Origin: Saccoglossus kowalevskii
Taxonomy: Eukaryota > Hemichordata > Enteropneusta > Harrimaniidae
NCBI RefSeq assembly: GCF_000003605.2
Contig: NW_003117448.1
Location: 24,789 to 36,678 of the forward strand
Direction of reading: 5' to 3'
Length of the DNA: 11,890 nt
Positions 1 to 9,000 of the stretch are shown one piece after another. How positions within the stretch are numbered: position 1 is the stretch's first letter; each line of letters opens with the position of its first letter. Made by a program: the position numbers and the translations under genes. The notes below the pieces were generated by a model that had not been told where the DNA came from, made no database searches, and worked only from the letters and a program-made list of their open reading frames with translations.

Positions 1-278
1 CATAATAATATGGTAAATGAACATCACAATATAGTGAATGGGCATCACAATATAGTGAATGGGCATCATAATACGGTAAGTGGACATCATAATATAGTGA
101 ATGGGCATCATAATATGGTAAATGAACATCACAATATAGTGAATGGGCATCACAATATAGTGAATGGGCATCATAATACGGTAAGTGGACATCATAATAT
201 AGTGAATGGACATCATAATATGATGAATGGGCATCATGTTATATTTAATGGACATCATAACATGCCAATGAGCATCAC
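1..278 (+). repeat. 21-nt minisatellite with 105-nt higher-order period
   Basis: Units start at 7, 28, 49, 70 and so on, with consensus AATATAGTGAATGGGCATCA plus one base (C or T). About 13 units are present, and the array continues off the left edge. Units at 7-111 and 112-216 form two five-unit blocks in the same order, differing at one base (unit five, GGG versus GGA), so the array grew by 105-nt blocks. The last three units (217-278) are diverged, and the final one is 20 nt. Because 21 is a multiple of three, one plus-strand frame stays open from the left edge to 285 and reads as heptads of His-His-Asn-Ile-Val-Asn-Gly. The minus strand also has an open frame, so protein coding is not supported. 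Confidence 0.93.
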
Positions 279-564
279 GATAATCTAGCTTGCTACTTAA
301 GACAGTCATGGCTTTCCATAATCAATACATTCGTTCTGACATGTTTTAGTCTAGAAAGAGGTACACTTCTGCTCCTAGTTAATTTATGTCAAAATGCTAT
401 GGAAGGATCCATGGCGTTTTTAGAGCGGGCAGACAAGCGACCGATGTAAATATCATCCACTCGACTACTACTATTGACCTCACTAGGCCACTGCCACGCA
501 GCACTTAACACAACGACATGGGTCCAGGGCTACTATTGACCTCACTAGGCCACTGCCACGCAAC

Positions 565-605
565 ACTTAACCTCAGACTAGTAATACACTAGTCTGAGAC
601 TTAAC
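565..605 (+). mobile_element. 27-nt hairpin insertion flanked by a 7-nt duplication (copy 2)
   Basis: The insert at 572-598 has perfect 11-nt arms (CTCAGACTAGT at 572-582, ACTAGTCTGAG at 588-598) around an AATAC loop. ACTTAAC occurs on both sides (565-571 and 599-605), whereas units without the insert have it once. Hairpin plus duplicated 7-mer equals exactly the 34 extra bases. The layout resembles a tiny terminal-inverted-repeat insertion with a target-site duplication. It is too short to encode anything, and the mechanism is inference. Confidence 0.5.
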
Positions 606-660
606 ACAACGACATGGGTCCAGGGCTATTATTGATCTCACTAGGCCACTGCCACGCAAC

Positions 661-701
661 ACTTAACCTTAGACTAGTAATACACTAGTCTGAGACTTAA
701 C
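661..701 (+). mobile_element. 27-nt hairpin insertion flanked by a 7-nt duplication (copy 3)
   Basis: The insert has the same structure and position within the unit as the one in copy 2. The hairpin spans 668-694 with a loop at 679-683, and ACTTAAC flanks it at 661-667 and 695-701. One arm base differs (T at 670, C in copy 2), leaving a G-T pair. Identical placement suggests that one insertion was later copied by unit duplication. Confidence 0.5.
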
Positions 702-1002
702 ACAACGACATGGGTCCAGGGCTACTATTGACCTCACTAGGCCACTGCCACGCAGCACTTAACACAACAACATGGGTCCAGGGCTACTATTGACCTCACT
801 AGGCCACTGCCACGCAGCACTTAACGTTCAAATGCAATAAACAATGTCATCACAATACAGAGCTCAAAAAATCTTCGATTACTGTAAGCCATAAAAATCG
901 TTAATTCTGGCAGAAAAAATGGCTCACGAGACTAAGAATGGATCAAGGTTAATCAAGGTTACCTTCAGAGTACGCGTACGTGCATGTTCTAATAAACAGT
1001 TG

Positions 1003-1172
1003 TGTTAATAAACACAAATTTTCCTACAATCCAATGCATTCTTCTAATGAAAAAAATGTTTCGTTACCTTCCAATCACCAATAAAATTACTTATTTGAAG
1101 CTTAGTAACATTCCAGTTTGTATTCGTTGTTCTGCGCAACAGTCAAAGTCACACTTTGTTGACATAAGACCC
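1003..1172. repeat. Dispersed repeat family A, copy 1
   Basis: This block aligns with 3128-3352 through shared landmarks in the same order: GTTAATAAACA, TTTTCC.. ATCCAATGC, TTCTAATG, TACCTTC.AATCACC, AAGCTTA.TAAC, CAGTTTGTA.TCGTTG and CTGCGCAACAGTCAAAGT. It is a diverged direct copy of one interspersed element. The 73-codon open frame crossing it is not conserved in the other copy, so it is not treated as a gene. Confidence 0.75.
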
Positions 1173-2299
1173 TCCCCCCGTCATGCAAAGTTTTTAAGTA
1201 GTATTAACGCAAGTTTACCTTGATGATTCAATGTCAACTGTTTTTACTGGCTTTGCAAATATATTAACCACCTTCTTCTGCTTGTATGTACGGTGTATTA
1301 GAAGAATTGTCTGCACTCACAAGGAAAACATACACGCAAATGTAAAAATATTAGCGCTGGATTAGGTCTTCACGACTAAAAATAGAAGTATTGTATTTGG
1401 AGAGTGACCCCATTTAACCGCAGGTATAGTGCTTGCATTAGTCATGCGTAGTGCGCATGCTTTGGGTTAAAGCTGATTGTCTGGTCAGGATGGTTAGTCA
1501 CGTGTTATTATCATACAAAATACAGCCTCCGCACATATACATGGCGAAACATATTTTTCGATGTGGAGGCATATTTATCAGTGTTGTCCAATATTTAACA
1601 CACACAATCATTCTTACATAAGAGTTGCCAAGAAACTGTTGGATCCGTAAGAAAAATATGAGTTTTGATTTGTCATCTTCAAATCAATGTGTTTTTTGCA
1701 AGGCTTCCCTGAAATTATGTTTCAATATTGTGTCCAGGTGAAATGTTATATAGATGCATATTGTGAGGAAATGTACACATTCCACAACAAAACGTCATAT
1801 CTCGCTGCTCGGAATTTAGGCAGACAGCATAAAGACGACAATACAAAACTTCCCGGCAGTAAACTTGGTGATAATTTCAAACACTGTGAGTCTTATCGAT
1901 AATTCCAAAATTTACAACCACCTTAGTATAACATTTTTATTGTTCACATTTCAAAGTTTAATCCATTGGATATAATTGTAGATCAAGTTGTTAAGGGGTA
2001 AATCGTATTAAAAACGTATGTCGATTTCTGTCAATTTGTATTGTTTCACAAAAACAGTTTTAAGTGACTTTGTCAATTTTAAACAATAAAAGATACATCA
2101 TAATCAAATATTGGGAAGTATTCAGCATGTAAAAATATGGTGTTACTTCAAAATTACACCTCCAAGAAATGAGATCATACCGCAAACAAATTGTATAATC
2201 CACACATAAACCAGTTGAACATTTTGAATAAAATAACAAAACAAAACATCGTGTTTGTTGTTCATACAAAAGACATGTCTGAAAAGTGGTTAAAAACAT
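1173..2299. other. Intergenic stretch, no gene recognised
   Basis: This is AT-rich DNA with short open frames only, the longest being 71 codons at 1687-1902 (plus). That frame has no recognisable domain and no flanking splice or coding pattern that I can support. No RNA gene is seen. Confidence 0.6.
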
Positions 2300-2431
2300 G
2301 TGAAAATAAAACCAAGTCGCCAAGTCGACTAGTTAAAATTAAATCGCAAAACAAACTCATGTGCATCAGTAACCCACCATGTGTGACTTTCATACCAAGT
2401 TTGGGTAAATTTGCCTATGTATGCATGGAGA
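2300..2431. repeat. Dispersed repeat family B, copy 1
   Basis: This copy shares AAATC.C(A/G)AAACAAACT, GTGCATCAGTAAC, ACCAAGTTT and a terminal ATG.A(T)G..GAGAAA block with 2850-2980, in the same order and spacing. It sits directly beside the truncated end of the reverse transcriptase fragment. Confidence 0.65.
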
Positions 2432-2439
2432 AAAAAAGG

Positions 2440-2796
2440 CTATAGAATTGATCTTTGGGGCACGCCAGATGTTACTCTGCTCCATGAAGAAGAAGTGCCA
2501 TTGAGTATAAAACATTGTTTTATGTTTGAAAGAAAGCTTCTAAGCAAAGATAACAAGTCATGATGTAAACCACAAAAGTATAATTGAAGGTAGTCAATCA
2601 TATCGAAAGATTTGCTAAAATCAGTATACATAACATACAACTCACCCTACTGTTTATAGTAGCAAGATAAAGAGCACATGATCTTGTTTGAATAAGCCAT
2701 GTTGCTCGTCCGCAATAGCAGATTTTAAATGTGAATATAAATGATTAACCAAAATACGCCCAAACACCTTAAATAGATAAAATTGATGGCCAGTTC
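2440..2796 (-). pseudogene. Broken non-LTR (LINE-type) reverse transcriptase fragment
   Basis: Two minus-strand frames carry consecutive reverse transcriptase blocks. Frame one (about 2796-2654) contains 'KVFGRILVNHLYSHL' followed by 'ADEQHGLFK', matching the family's KVFERIL...QHGF region, and ends at a stop at 2656-2654. After a frameshift, frame two (about 2646-2440) reads 'YTDFSKSFD' (motif A with the first catalytic Asp), then 'FLSNIKQCFILNGTSSSW', then 'VTSGVPQRSIL' (normally GVPQGSIL), and stops at once. The YxDD motif, endonuclease and 3' end are absent. It resembles Jockey/CR1-like elements, but the clade is unresolved. It cannot encode an active enzyme. Confidence 0.82.
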
Positions 2797-2849
2797 CTTT
2801 TTAATCAAGATGTACCTACTTACAACAAAATTGGTTAACGCATATCCGA

Positions 2850-2980
2850 AAAATGGATACGGCCACTTCGAAACAAATCAAATCACGAAACAAACTGACG
2901 TGCATCAGTAACTCGTTATGATTAATGTTATCACCAAGTTTTAGTGAAATCGGTCTACTTGTAGGCATGTCCGAGAAATA
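2850..2980. repeat. Dispersed repeat family B, copy 2
   Basis: This copy has the landmarks CGGCCACTTCGAA, AAATCACGAAACAAACTGAC, GTGCATCAGTAAC, ATCACCAAGTTT, TGAAATCGGTCTA and GCATGTCCGAGAAA. It joins the 2300-2431 copy to the copies at 4090-4850 through its CGGCCA.CTT...ATCA.GAAA segment. With copy 1 it brackets the reverse transcriptase remnant as direct repeats. Confidence 0.62.
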
Positions 2981-3127
2981 ACACTACACTGACGCACCCA
3001 AAACAAGTCCACGTCTCACACTTCGTCGATAGGGGCCAAAAGGTGACTTTAATTTTAGCATAAAAGGCTTTTTATTTACAAGTAAATAGGACATTGCTTA
3101 GAGGGTGATAGTCGTCGTGTCGCGCAT

Positions 3128-3352
3128 GTGCGTTGATAAACATTAATTTTCCCATAATCCAATGCGCTTTTCTAATGGAAATTACAAGTATGAGGTTTGA
3201 CCTGGGTGCGACTTGCACTAATTACAGCCGGTAACTCTTTCGATACCTTCTAATCACCTAAATAATATTTAATTAAAGCTTAATAACGTCTCAGTTTGTA
3301 CTCGTTGATCTGCGCAACAGTCAAAGTAGCCATCTTTGTCTATATGATACCC
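3128..3352. repeat. Dispersed repeat family A, copy 2, with an extra segment
   Basis: This is the second copy of the element at 1003-1172. It carries about 50 extra bases (around 3182-3235, including TTTGACCTGGGTGCGACTTG) that copy 1 lacks. Either copy 2 gained an insertion or copy 1 lost the segment. The open frame on the minus strand at 3269-3472 overlaps it and has no recognisable domain. Confidence 0.72.
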
Positions 3353-4089
3353 ATATATCTCGCGCATGCTTGGCGCGACGACTAGAAAACTGGGAACCAA
3401 TTTAGTGCCTCCTAAATATTCCGGGGAAGCACCCGGGCTGGACGTGAGCGTACGTTGAGTCGAGCATGACATACATGCATATGTTTACTCTGATTTGACA
3501 TATTAACCTTGCCGTGTATTCACTCTTATTCACTTCTATGTTACACGCTACTATGAGTTTACAATACCTGAGTGACATCATGGGCCATTATTATCCAGAA
3601 TCGAAAAACAATAATATAATAATGCCACGTGATAACCTGTTTATCACATGAACAAACTCCCGGCAAACTCCAGTGTCGACATCCTGATTTTACGGAACAA
3701 CGAGCTGACAAATGACATGCCGAGCTAGGTCTGGCAAGTGTTTCTGGTCAAATTGGTTTTCAAAACTGGTGGTTTTCAACGTATTACCCCGCTTAGCGAT
3801 ATTTTTTTCAAAATAAACTTTCATTCGTCATTATTGAGTGTTAATGTCATTGAACCATGTGAGTAATCGTTGTTATCATTTTAAATTGTTATTTGAAGTA
3901 TTGCTCCCAGTTTTGCTAAGTTACTTAAAAAACAACTTAGACATTGTCAATGACAAGTCACCGTCCGTTTTTAGTGACTGCCAATATTAGTGCCAAATCA
4001 TTATTTACACTCACGTGACAGACATTTATTTATGTGTGCAATTCCTTCCTCTATTCTGCCCATGACATTCATAATGTATTTCTGGCATG
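3353..4089. other. Intergenic stretch, no gene recognised
   Basis: I see no coding frame of note. A 7-bp stem GTGATAA/TTATCAC with a 5-nt loop (3629-3647) is the only clear small structure. Confidence 0.6.
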
Positions 4090-4410
4090 AAAATGACGAT
4101 CAGTCATCTTGAATCAGATCTTAAAACAGGTGCATTATGTTAAAGTTTGAACAAAGTTTGGCTCCAAATGCACCAGAGATCTATTATTTTTATATTTGAT
4201 GAAAATGACCGCCATTTGGCCATCTTAAATTGAATTATGAACATGAAACAAATATATGTGCTTATGTATGATATGATGTGTGAAGTGTGTGTGTAAGGTT
4301 TGAAGTGACAGTCGGGAAAAATACATGTATGTCAAAGATGTGACCCCGGAACTGCATTTGTTAAAACAAAATGGCCTGCCATTCGGTCATTTCAGTAGAT
4401 CTGAGAATGA
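4090..4410. repeat. Dispersed repeat family B, three decayed core copies
   Basis: The core AAAATGGCCGCCATTCGGCC followed by ATCTTGAATTAGATC is recognisable three times: 4090-4130 (AAAATGACGATCAGTCATCTTGAA), 4202-4250 (AAAATGACCGCCATTTGGCC) and 4367-4410 (AAAATGGCCTGCCATTCGGT, continuing into GACGTGCATCAAGG as in the copies near 2350 and 2900). Starts are about 112 and 165 nt apart, so these may be a decayed tandem cluster. The intact core has ATGGCC/GGCCAT arms around a 7-nt spacer. Confidence 0.6.
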
Positions 4411-4485
4411 CGTGCATCAAGGACCCTGTGATGATTTGAGGCTATGACGTTTAGTTAAGTTATTTGCATAATGATATTAATACAT

Positions 4486-4606
4486 TGTATGGAACATCTC
4501 GTGAGTATTTAGGATAAGTTCCAGGCCTAGCAGTTGAGCAATAAACACCTTGGCTACAAGTGCTCCTCTCCAGTGCGTTATTCTCCTCCCGGATTTGGTG
4601 ACCAAT
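4486..4606 (+). mobile_element. Possible LTR retrotransposon remnant (LTR end plus primer-binding-like text)
   Basis: The stretch starts TGTATGGAACATC, has AATAAA at 4541-4546, and about 50 nt later reads CCCGGATTTGGTGACC. A 'TTTGGTGACC' motif just outside the LTR is common in metazoan gypsy and BEL-type elements. A 9-nt inverted repeat (GTGAGTATT at 4501-4509, AATACTCAC at 4604-4612) lies across it. No gag or pol text follows and no second LTR is visible, so this is a weak call on short motifs. Confidence 0.25.
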
Positions 4607-4764
4607 ACTCACTTGGTTCACTCTACTTTGAGAAGTCTGTTCTTAGTTTACAGACCCATTAATATGTTCAAATGGCATTCAAATTTTGAATGAAATATGT
4701 CCATGCATGACTGAGATCCGGTTACAGAATGGCAGAAATTCTTGATTTGATGAATTTAAAAACT

Positions 4765-4850
4765 AAAATGGCCGCCATTCGGCCATCTTGAATTAGATCA
4801 TGAAAAAATGCATGTACATATGTATGAATTGCACGCATACATACACGCAC
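4765..4850. repeat. Dispersed repeat family B, best-preserved core copy
   Basis: It reads AAAATGGCCGCCATTCGGCC then ATCTTGAATTAGATCATGAA, followed by short alternating ATGTACATATGTATG-type sequence and ending near CACGGACGGACAA. It is the closest to an apparent consensus of the copies in this window. Confidence 0.6.
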
Positions 4851-5714
4851 GGACGGACAATGCAAAGTATCGGTTAGTTCGACATTTACTGTGGTAATGA
4901 AAAGTGGTGTGTTTAATGTCATAATATTTCAACTACAATATTTCTCTTTAAAACAAGTACATGTACTCGTAATAATATATTACAATCAAACATGATAGTC
5001 ATGAACGTACAAAACAAACTTTTGTACCACGACATAAAATGGACCAATCGTAAAAGAGAACAAGCAATATGTTGGAAAGGAAAACAAATGGGCATCTATA
5101 GATTGCTCTATAGAATGCAAAGTAATTTACAGATGAGAATCTAGAAACCTACGCTTCTATGACAACGAATCTTGTCGAAAAATAAACAATTAATAAATAT
5201 TTATATCAGAATATACTATAATTTTCTTTAAAGACAAACGTGATAAAAACAAACTGTTTACAGTCAGTGACGTCTACATTTGCTCGTTTCAAGCCAGCGT
5301 TTTATTTGTTTATGATTCGCCTGGAAGAAAAGCCTGCCCTCAGGCGATGTGATTTTAAGCCTCTTTAAATTTGGAATAGATCGTTCTTTACTCTGACTGT
5401 GGAATCGCCATAATGTCATGAGCTTATAGGCCCTCCATATACTATATTTCAGATATAATGTTCGGAAATCAAACATCAGTTTGTCGACATTCTGTGATAA
5501 TGTGATAGTAGTGAATAGTCAAAAACACATGCCCATTATAGGCATATATTGGTGATATGCCTGTGAACTTAAAATATTAACAAGTTTGTACGCGTGAATT
5601 GTAGGCACATTGTTGAGTAAACATTATAATCGTTTATACACATGACGTCATAATACGTCGGTATACGTAAGTCCTTTTCAAAGAGCTTTCTAAGTGACAA
5701 AGAAAGTTGATACT
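4851..5714. other. Sequence 3' of the sfrp gene, no gene recognised
   Basis: This is AT-rich DNA. A perfect TGACGTCA octamer (CRE-like) lies at 5643-5650. A 70-codon minus-strand frame at 5264-5476 has no recognisable features. If the AATAAA at 5715-5720 is skipped, the sfrp 3' UTR would run into this stretch. Confidence 0.6.
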
Positions 5715-5720
5715 TTTATT
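5715..5720 (-). promoter_or_regulatory. Polyadenylation signal AATAAA of the sfrp gene
   Basis: On the minus strand the text after the stop is CTTGCAATAAAAGTATC, so a canonical AATAAA starts six bases past TAA. If used, cleavage 10-30 nt further on would give a 3' UTR of only about 25-45 nt, which is unusually short. TTTG- and TTTCTTTG-like downstream text (about 5695-5705) is compatible with a processing site. A later distal signal could also be used. Confidence 0.55.
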
Positions 5721-5725
5721 GCAAG

Positions 5726-6048
5726 TTAAAGTCGTTTTCTGGAATCATCGCACTGCAGTCCTTTAAACATGCGGGTTGCTCGCCGGAAATCACGTGATTT
5801 TTTCCAGGGCATGGCGAATGTGATGACAAGTTTTTTGTCCATTTGCTTTCCCATGATAAGATAGGTGACTTTGCCTGGCTCTATGACGTCACAGTTACAG
5901 CGCCCTCCATCTTCGACATACAATGACATCTCCTGCATATCTTTCTTCTTTAATCCGCCTTTGTTGTAGAATTTTCGCTTTTTTTTGTTACTCACAAACT
6001 TCATGTCTCCCCGAGTTTTCTTCGACTCTGTTATTCTGGTTTTAACAA
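5726..6048 (-). CDS. sfrp1/5: sfrp coding exon 3: netrin-like domain core and basic tail
   Basis: The acceptor is CCCATTTCAG, with the exon starting at 6048. It completes Val206 and encodes residues 207-312, ending in TAA at 5728-5726. After the join the text runs 'FVVKTRITESKK', and its spacing to 'LYVEDG' matches SFRP1 residue for residue, without gaps. A lysine/arginine-rich stretch (about 215-241) fits the heparin-binding region known for SFRP1. Cysteines at 256, 258 and 305 complete six in the netrin-like domain. 'YLIMGKQ' (268-274), 'MPWKK' (285-289) and 'DFRRATRMFKGLQC' (292-305) match the conserved C-terminal half of the family. The protein ends in a short basic tail, 'SRKRL'. The ATG at 6004 is internal, not a start. 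Confidence 0.94.
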
Positions 6049-9000
6049 CTGAAATGGGACGAGAAAGTACAAGTTAAATAATGTCACGTGATATTCGCTG
6101 ATAGACCCGATATATAGTAATGGTGGTGGTAGTCAGTCGTGTTTTTACGTACACGGGTGGTCTTGTGGAAGACAATGATGTCTACTGTTTTGAAACTCGG
6201 AACACTTTTAATGGGTCGACCACCAATATTCACTCACGCTTACACGAAGAATTTCACTTCCAAAGTTCCGTCCTGAATGTTGTCTTTACTCTGGGTGCCA
6301 CTACATTGTGTGAACAGGACAAGAGGAACGCAAAAGCATTCTTCGCCAGTGAGAGAGTTGCAGATTTTCGCAAAGAAAATAATCGCACACAAAAAAAGAT
6401 CCCACATGATTGTCGGTCTTATTGACGGCATTCAAGCGTTTTTTTCATGACCATTTTTATCTCCTTCCCGCGCTTTCGTTAAAAGAGCTGTTGGTTTTAC
6501 TTTAAGTAATCCATCGTGTATACCTCAAGGATTCCACTGAAAGACGCTTCAAAAGAAGGACAGTGACATAATGGTAATAAAAAGAGACGAGTTTTCAGTG
6601 AGTGACGCTCCCATGACTGGTACAGAGTATAAATAACAAGTGGGCGACAAAAAAAGCCTTGTTCGGCGAAGTCCTTTGCGTATAGTATTATTCTGTACAA
6701 GAATTCAAATCAACGTGTCTAAGTGTCTTGTTTATGGTACTCCTTTTCATTGCGCATGTCTATTCAGCGATTATCATTGACATATTTATAATTTTCTGAA
6801 ATTGCATGGAGATGTTAGCAAACTGTAAACTTTTCTTAGACGTCCCGTATTTTCAATGTCAACATTCAACAGCGAGATGTCGGAAAGTGAATTGTGTCAC
6901 GGATGTCTGTGTTTTGCAGCAGTGCGGACCCATTTTGAAACGTTATTGTACTGATTAAAATGCATTTGCCCTTTGCTCTACAAATTCCCGGGTTATTTTT
7001 CTTGGCAGGTCACACGGCGCTGCCACTACTTCAAGGATATTGAAAGGATATTGATCATTACTTCATTATATGTATAGGAAGTATGCGGAGCTATTTAATG
7101 TTCAAACAACAATCGCGAGTGGGAGGAGAGACGTTTTACGAAATTTGATAATTGAAAAGGGAAATATACATTGGGCGAAAATTGGGCGAAAGCAGACATG
7201 CACGTCTGCCCGCGTGTCTGCTCGATCAGACCACGGAGCAATCTTGATGCATATCGCTTTCAGGGTTAAAAGGCCATCGCAGCACGGTCTGCATATGAAA
7301 AGACCGCCACGAACATGAGTCATTCTGGAACATGTGTATACATATCTGTGGTGCACTCCGGCGTCTGTATGTCACTGACATAGGTGCCCCCAGCCCAAGC
7401 CGCGTCGAGAAATATGTCGATAACAAATATACTAGAATAAGAAGAAAGTTGATAATTCAATGTTTTTGCTAATTCTGGTGTGTGCTATCCAACTGTACAC
7501 AAAAAGTGTTAACAACTTGACTTCTTACCGAAATCTGCTTCGCAGTATTGTTCTAAAAGAACGTCTCGTGATGCATCTTGATGACACTGTTCACATGTTC
7601 CACCTAGAAAAGAAGAAAAGAAGTTATTCCCCGATTATCAATTGCCACGCCCTCTTACATCGTTCACGGGACAATCATGCCTATACACTTAGTCTGTGAA
7701 TATGTCGCTATTCATGTAATTCAATTACGTTATTCTGCGTTGAGACTTGAAAACAATAGGAACTTAAAAAACAGCGCGACTCCAATTAAAAACCAATAAA
7801 AGAGTGGGCGTTTATCGTTTATTAATGCAGTGTTCATTTAACACACCATTTAGCTGGGAATATGTCAATTGGATTTGGCGTCCTAATTCACCTAACGCAT
7901 TCCTCACAAGTTCGGAATAGTTGCATGTACTTTGCTTTGACTCGCGCCAATGCCTACATGGGGTACCTCAACATTATTTATAACTCGTTCCTATTTGTAT
8001 CAACTGGTTTACGATAGTTAACAAACGTGTCCGTTTTATGCGGTTGCTCTAAGAAAAGTTTGTGTCTTCTTTTTGGCTTGCTTCCCGGACAGACGGGGAA
8101 TCAAACAACGACATCGCCGTGTTGACGAGGTTGTTAATGGTGACAAAACGTGTTCAATTTTATCACAACAGATGGTAACCGGACTCCATGCCTCATATAT
8201 TATGCAAGGATTATAGATCGATGGCGAACTTGTAGAAAATGTGAATAAAAGGGACCGCCTTTAATGAGAAATGCATCTGAGGATACAAGAAATTCCAGTA
8301 GATTACAGTCATCACTGTACAGACAATTATATTAGACATCTATATTTCATACAAAACTACGAGTTTGCAATGTGATTCAGTCACTTTGAGGTTAAAGTTC
8401 ACGGCTTCTGATGTATACAAACTGTCAATGTAGATGTAATTCCTAAGAATTCTTTGTGTGGGCGCATGATCAGAGTTGCCGACTACAAGTGCCCTTTCCA
8501 CATCAATCACGCACATCCCGACGAGTGTTTATCGCATAATTTCACGGGGGTTGAAATTTGACGAGTTCTTTTGCGGGGATCTCCGTCATTTGTAATTCCC
8601 ACTGGGTAGCACATCCCCCAAACAACCGGTACATCAAACTTAAAACTATGTTTTGTGACGTGGTTAATAATGGATCTTCGGCGAAACACTTATATATTCA
8701 TGTTATTCACGATAATATTAACAATGTGGGCCGGTAGAAACATTTAAAGGGCACCAGCCTGAGGTGCCAATATATTTTTCAGCAACAACAGCTCGGGGAG
8801 TTAGGATGTAGTGTGATAGAAAGCAATTATATGATACATTATAAATGAAAAGCTACACTAATATAATATAATATTTCACCTTTTTCTTCGCTATCGTCCT
8901 CTTTGTCTCCCTCGGGGACAACCTCGCCACCGCCTCCGTTGGTCTCCGTCGAACCGTTGCTCATATGCGGCGCAATGCAGAGATCGTTGTCCAATGGCAG

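Larger units (their letters stand above)
468..825 (+). repeat. 62-nt tandem array with hairpin-bearing units
   Basis: There are five head-to-tail copies of a unit beginning CTACTATTGACCTCACTAGG and ending ACATGGGTCCAGGG. Copy 1 is 468-529 (62 nt), copy 2 is 530-625 (96 nt), copy 3 is 626-721 (96 nt), copy 4 is 722-783 (62 nt) and copy 5 is 784-825, stopping at TTAAC. The copies are nearly identical, with a handful of substitutions, which suggests recent amplification. The extra 34 nt in copies 2 and 3 is described separately. Confidence 0.93.

Noticed and set aside
10-288. 92-codon frame through the left minisatellite
   Set aside because: The unit length is a multiple of three, so frames stay open by construction; the minus strand is open too, and no coding context is visible.
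1-825. The tandem arrays considered as CRISPR
   Set aside because: The units abut with no unique spacers and the context is animal DNA with introns.
3269-3472. 67-codon minus-strand frame with 'GYFDCCADQ'
   Set aside because: It overlaps dispersed repeat A, its frame is not kept in the other copy, and no domain is recognised.
6240-6431. Minus-strand Cys-containing frames in intron 2 ('CAIIFFAK', and 'CSEF' at about 6193-6204) considered as sfrp exon 2
   Set aside because: There is no upstream C-x-x-C pair, no donor at the required place, and an in-frame stop just upstream of 'CSEF'.
7102-7356. Minus-strand frame with 'CRPCCDG' considered as sfrp exon 2
   Set aside because: Its splice phase does not fit exon 1, it lacks the C-x-x-[DE]-F ending, and the exon at 7529-7603 fits phase, motifs and splice sites.
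7460-7699. 79-codon plus-strand frame
   Set aside because: It is the shadow of sfrp exon 2 and its flanks.
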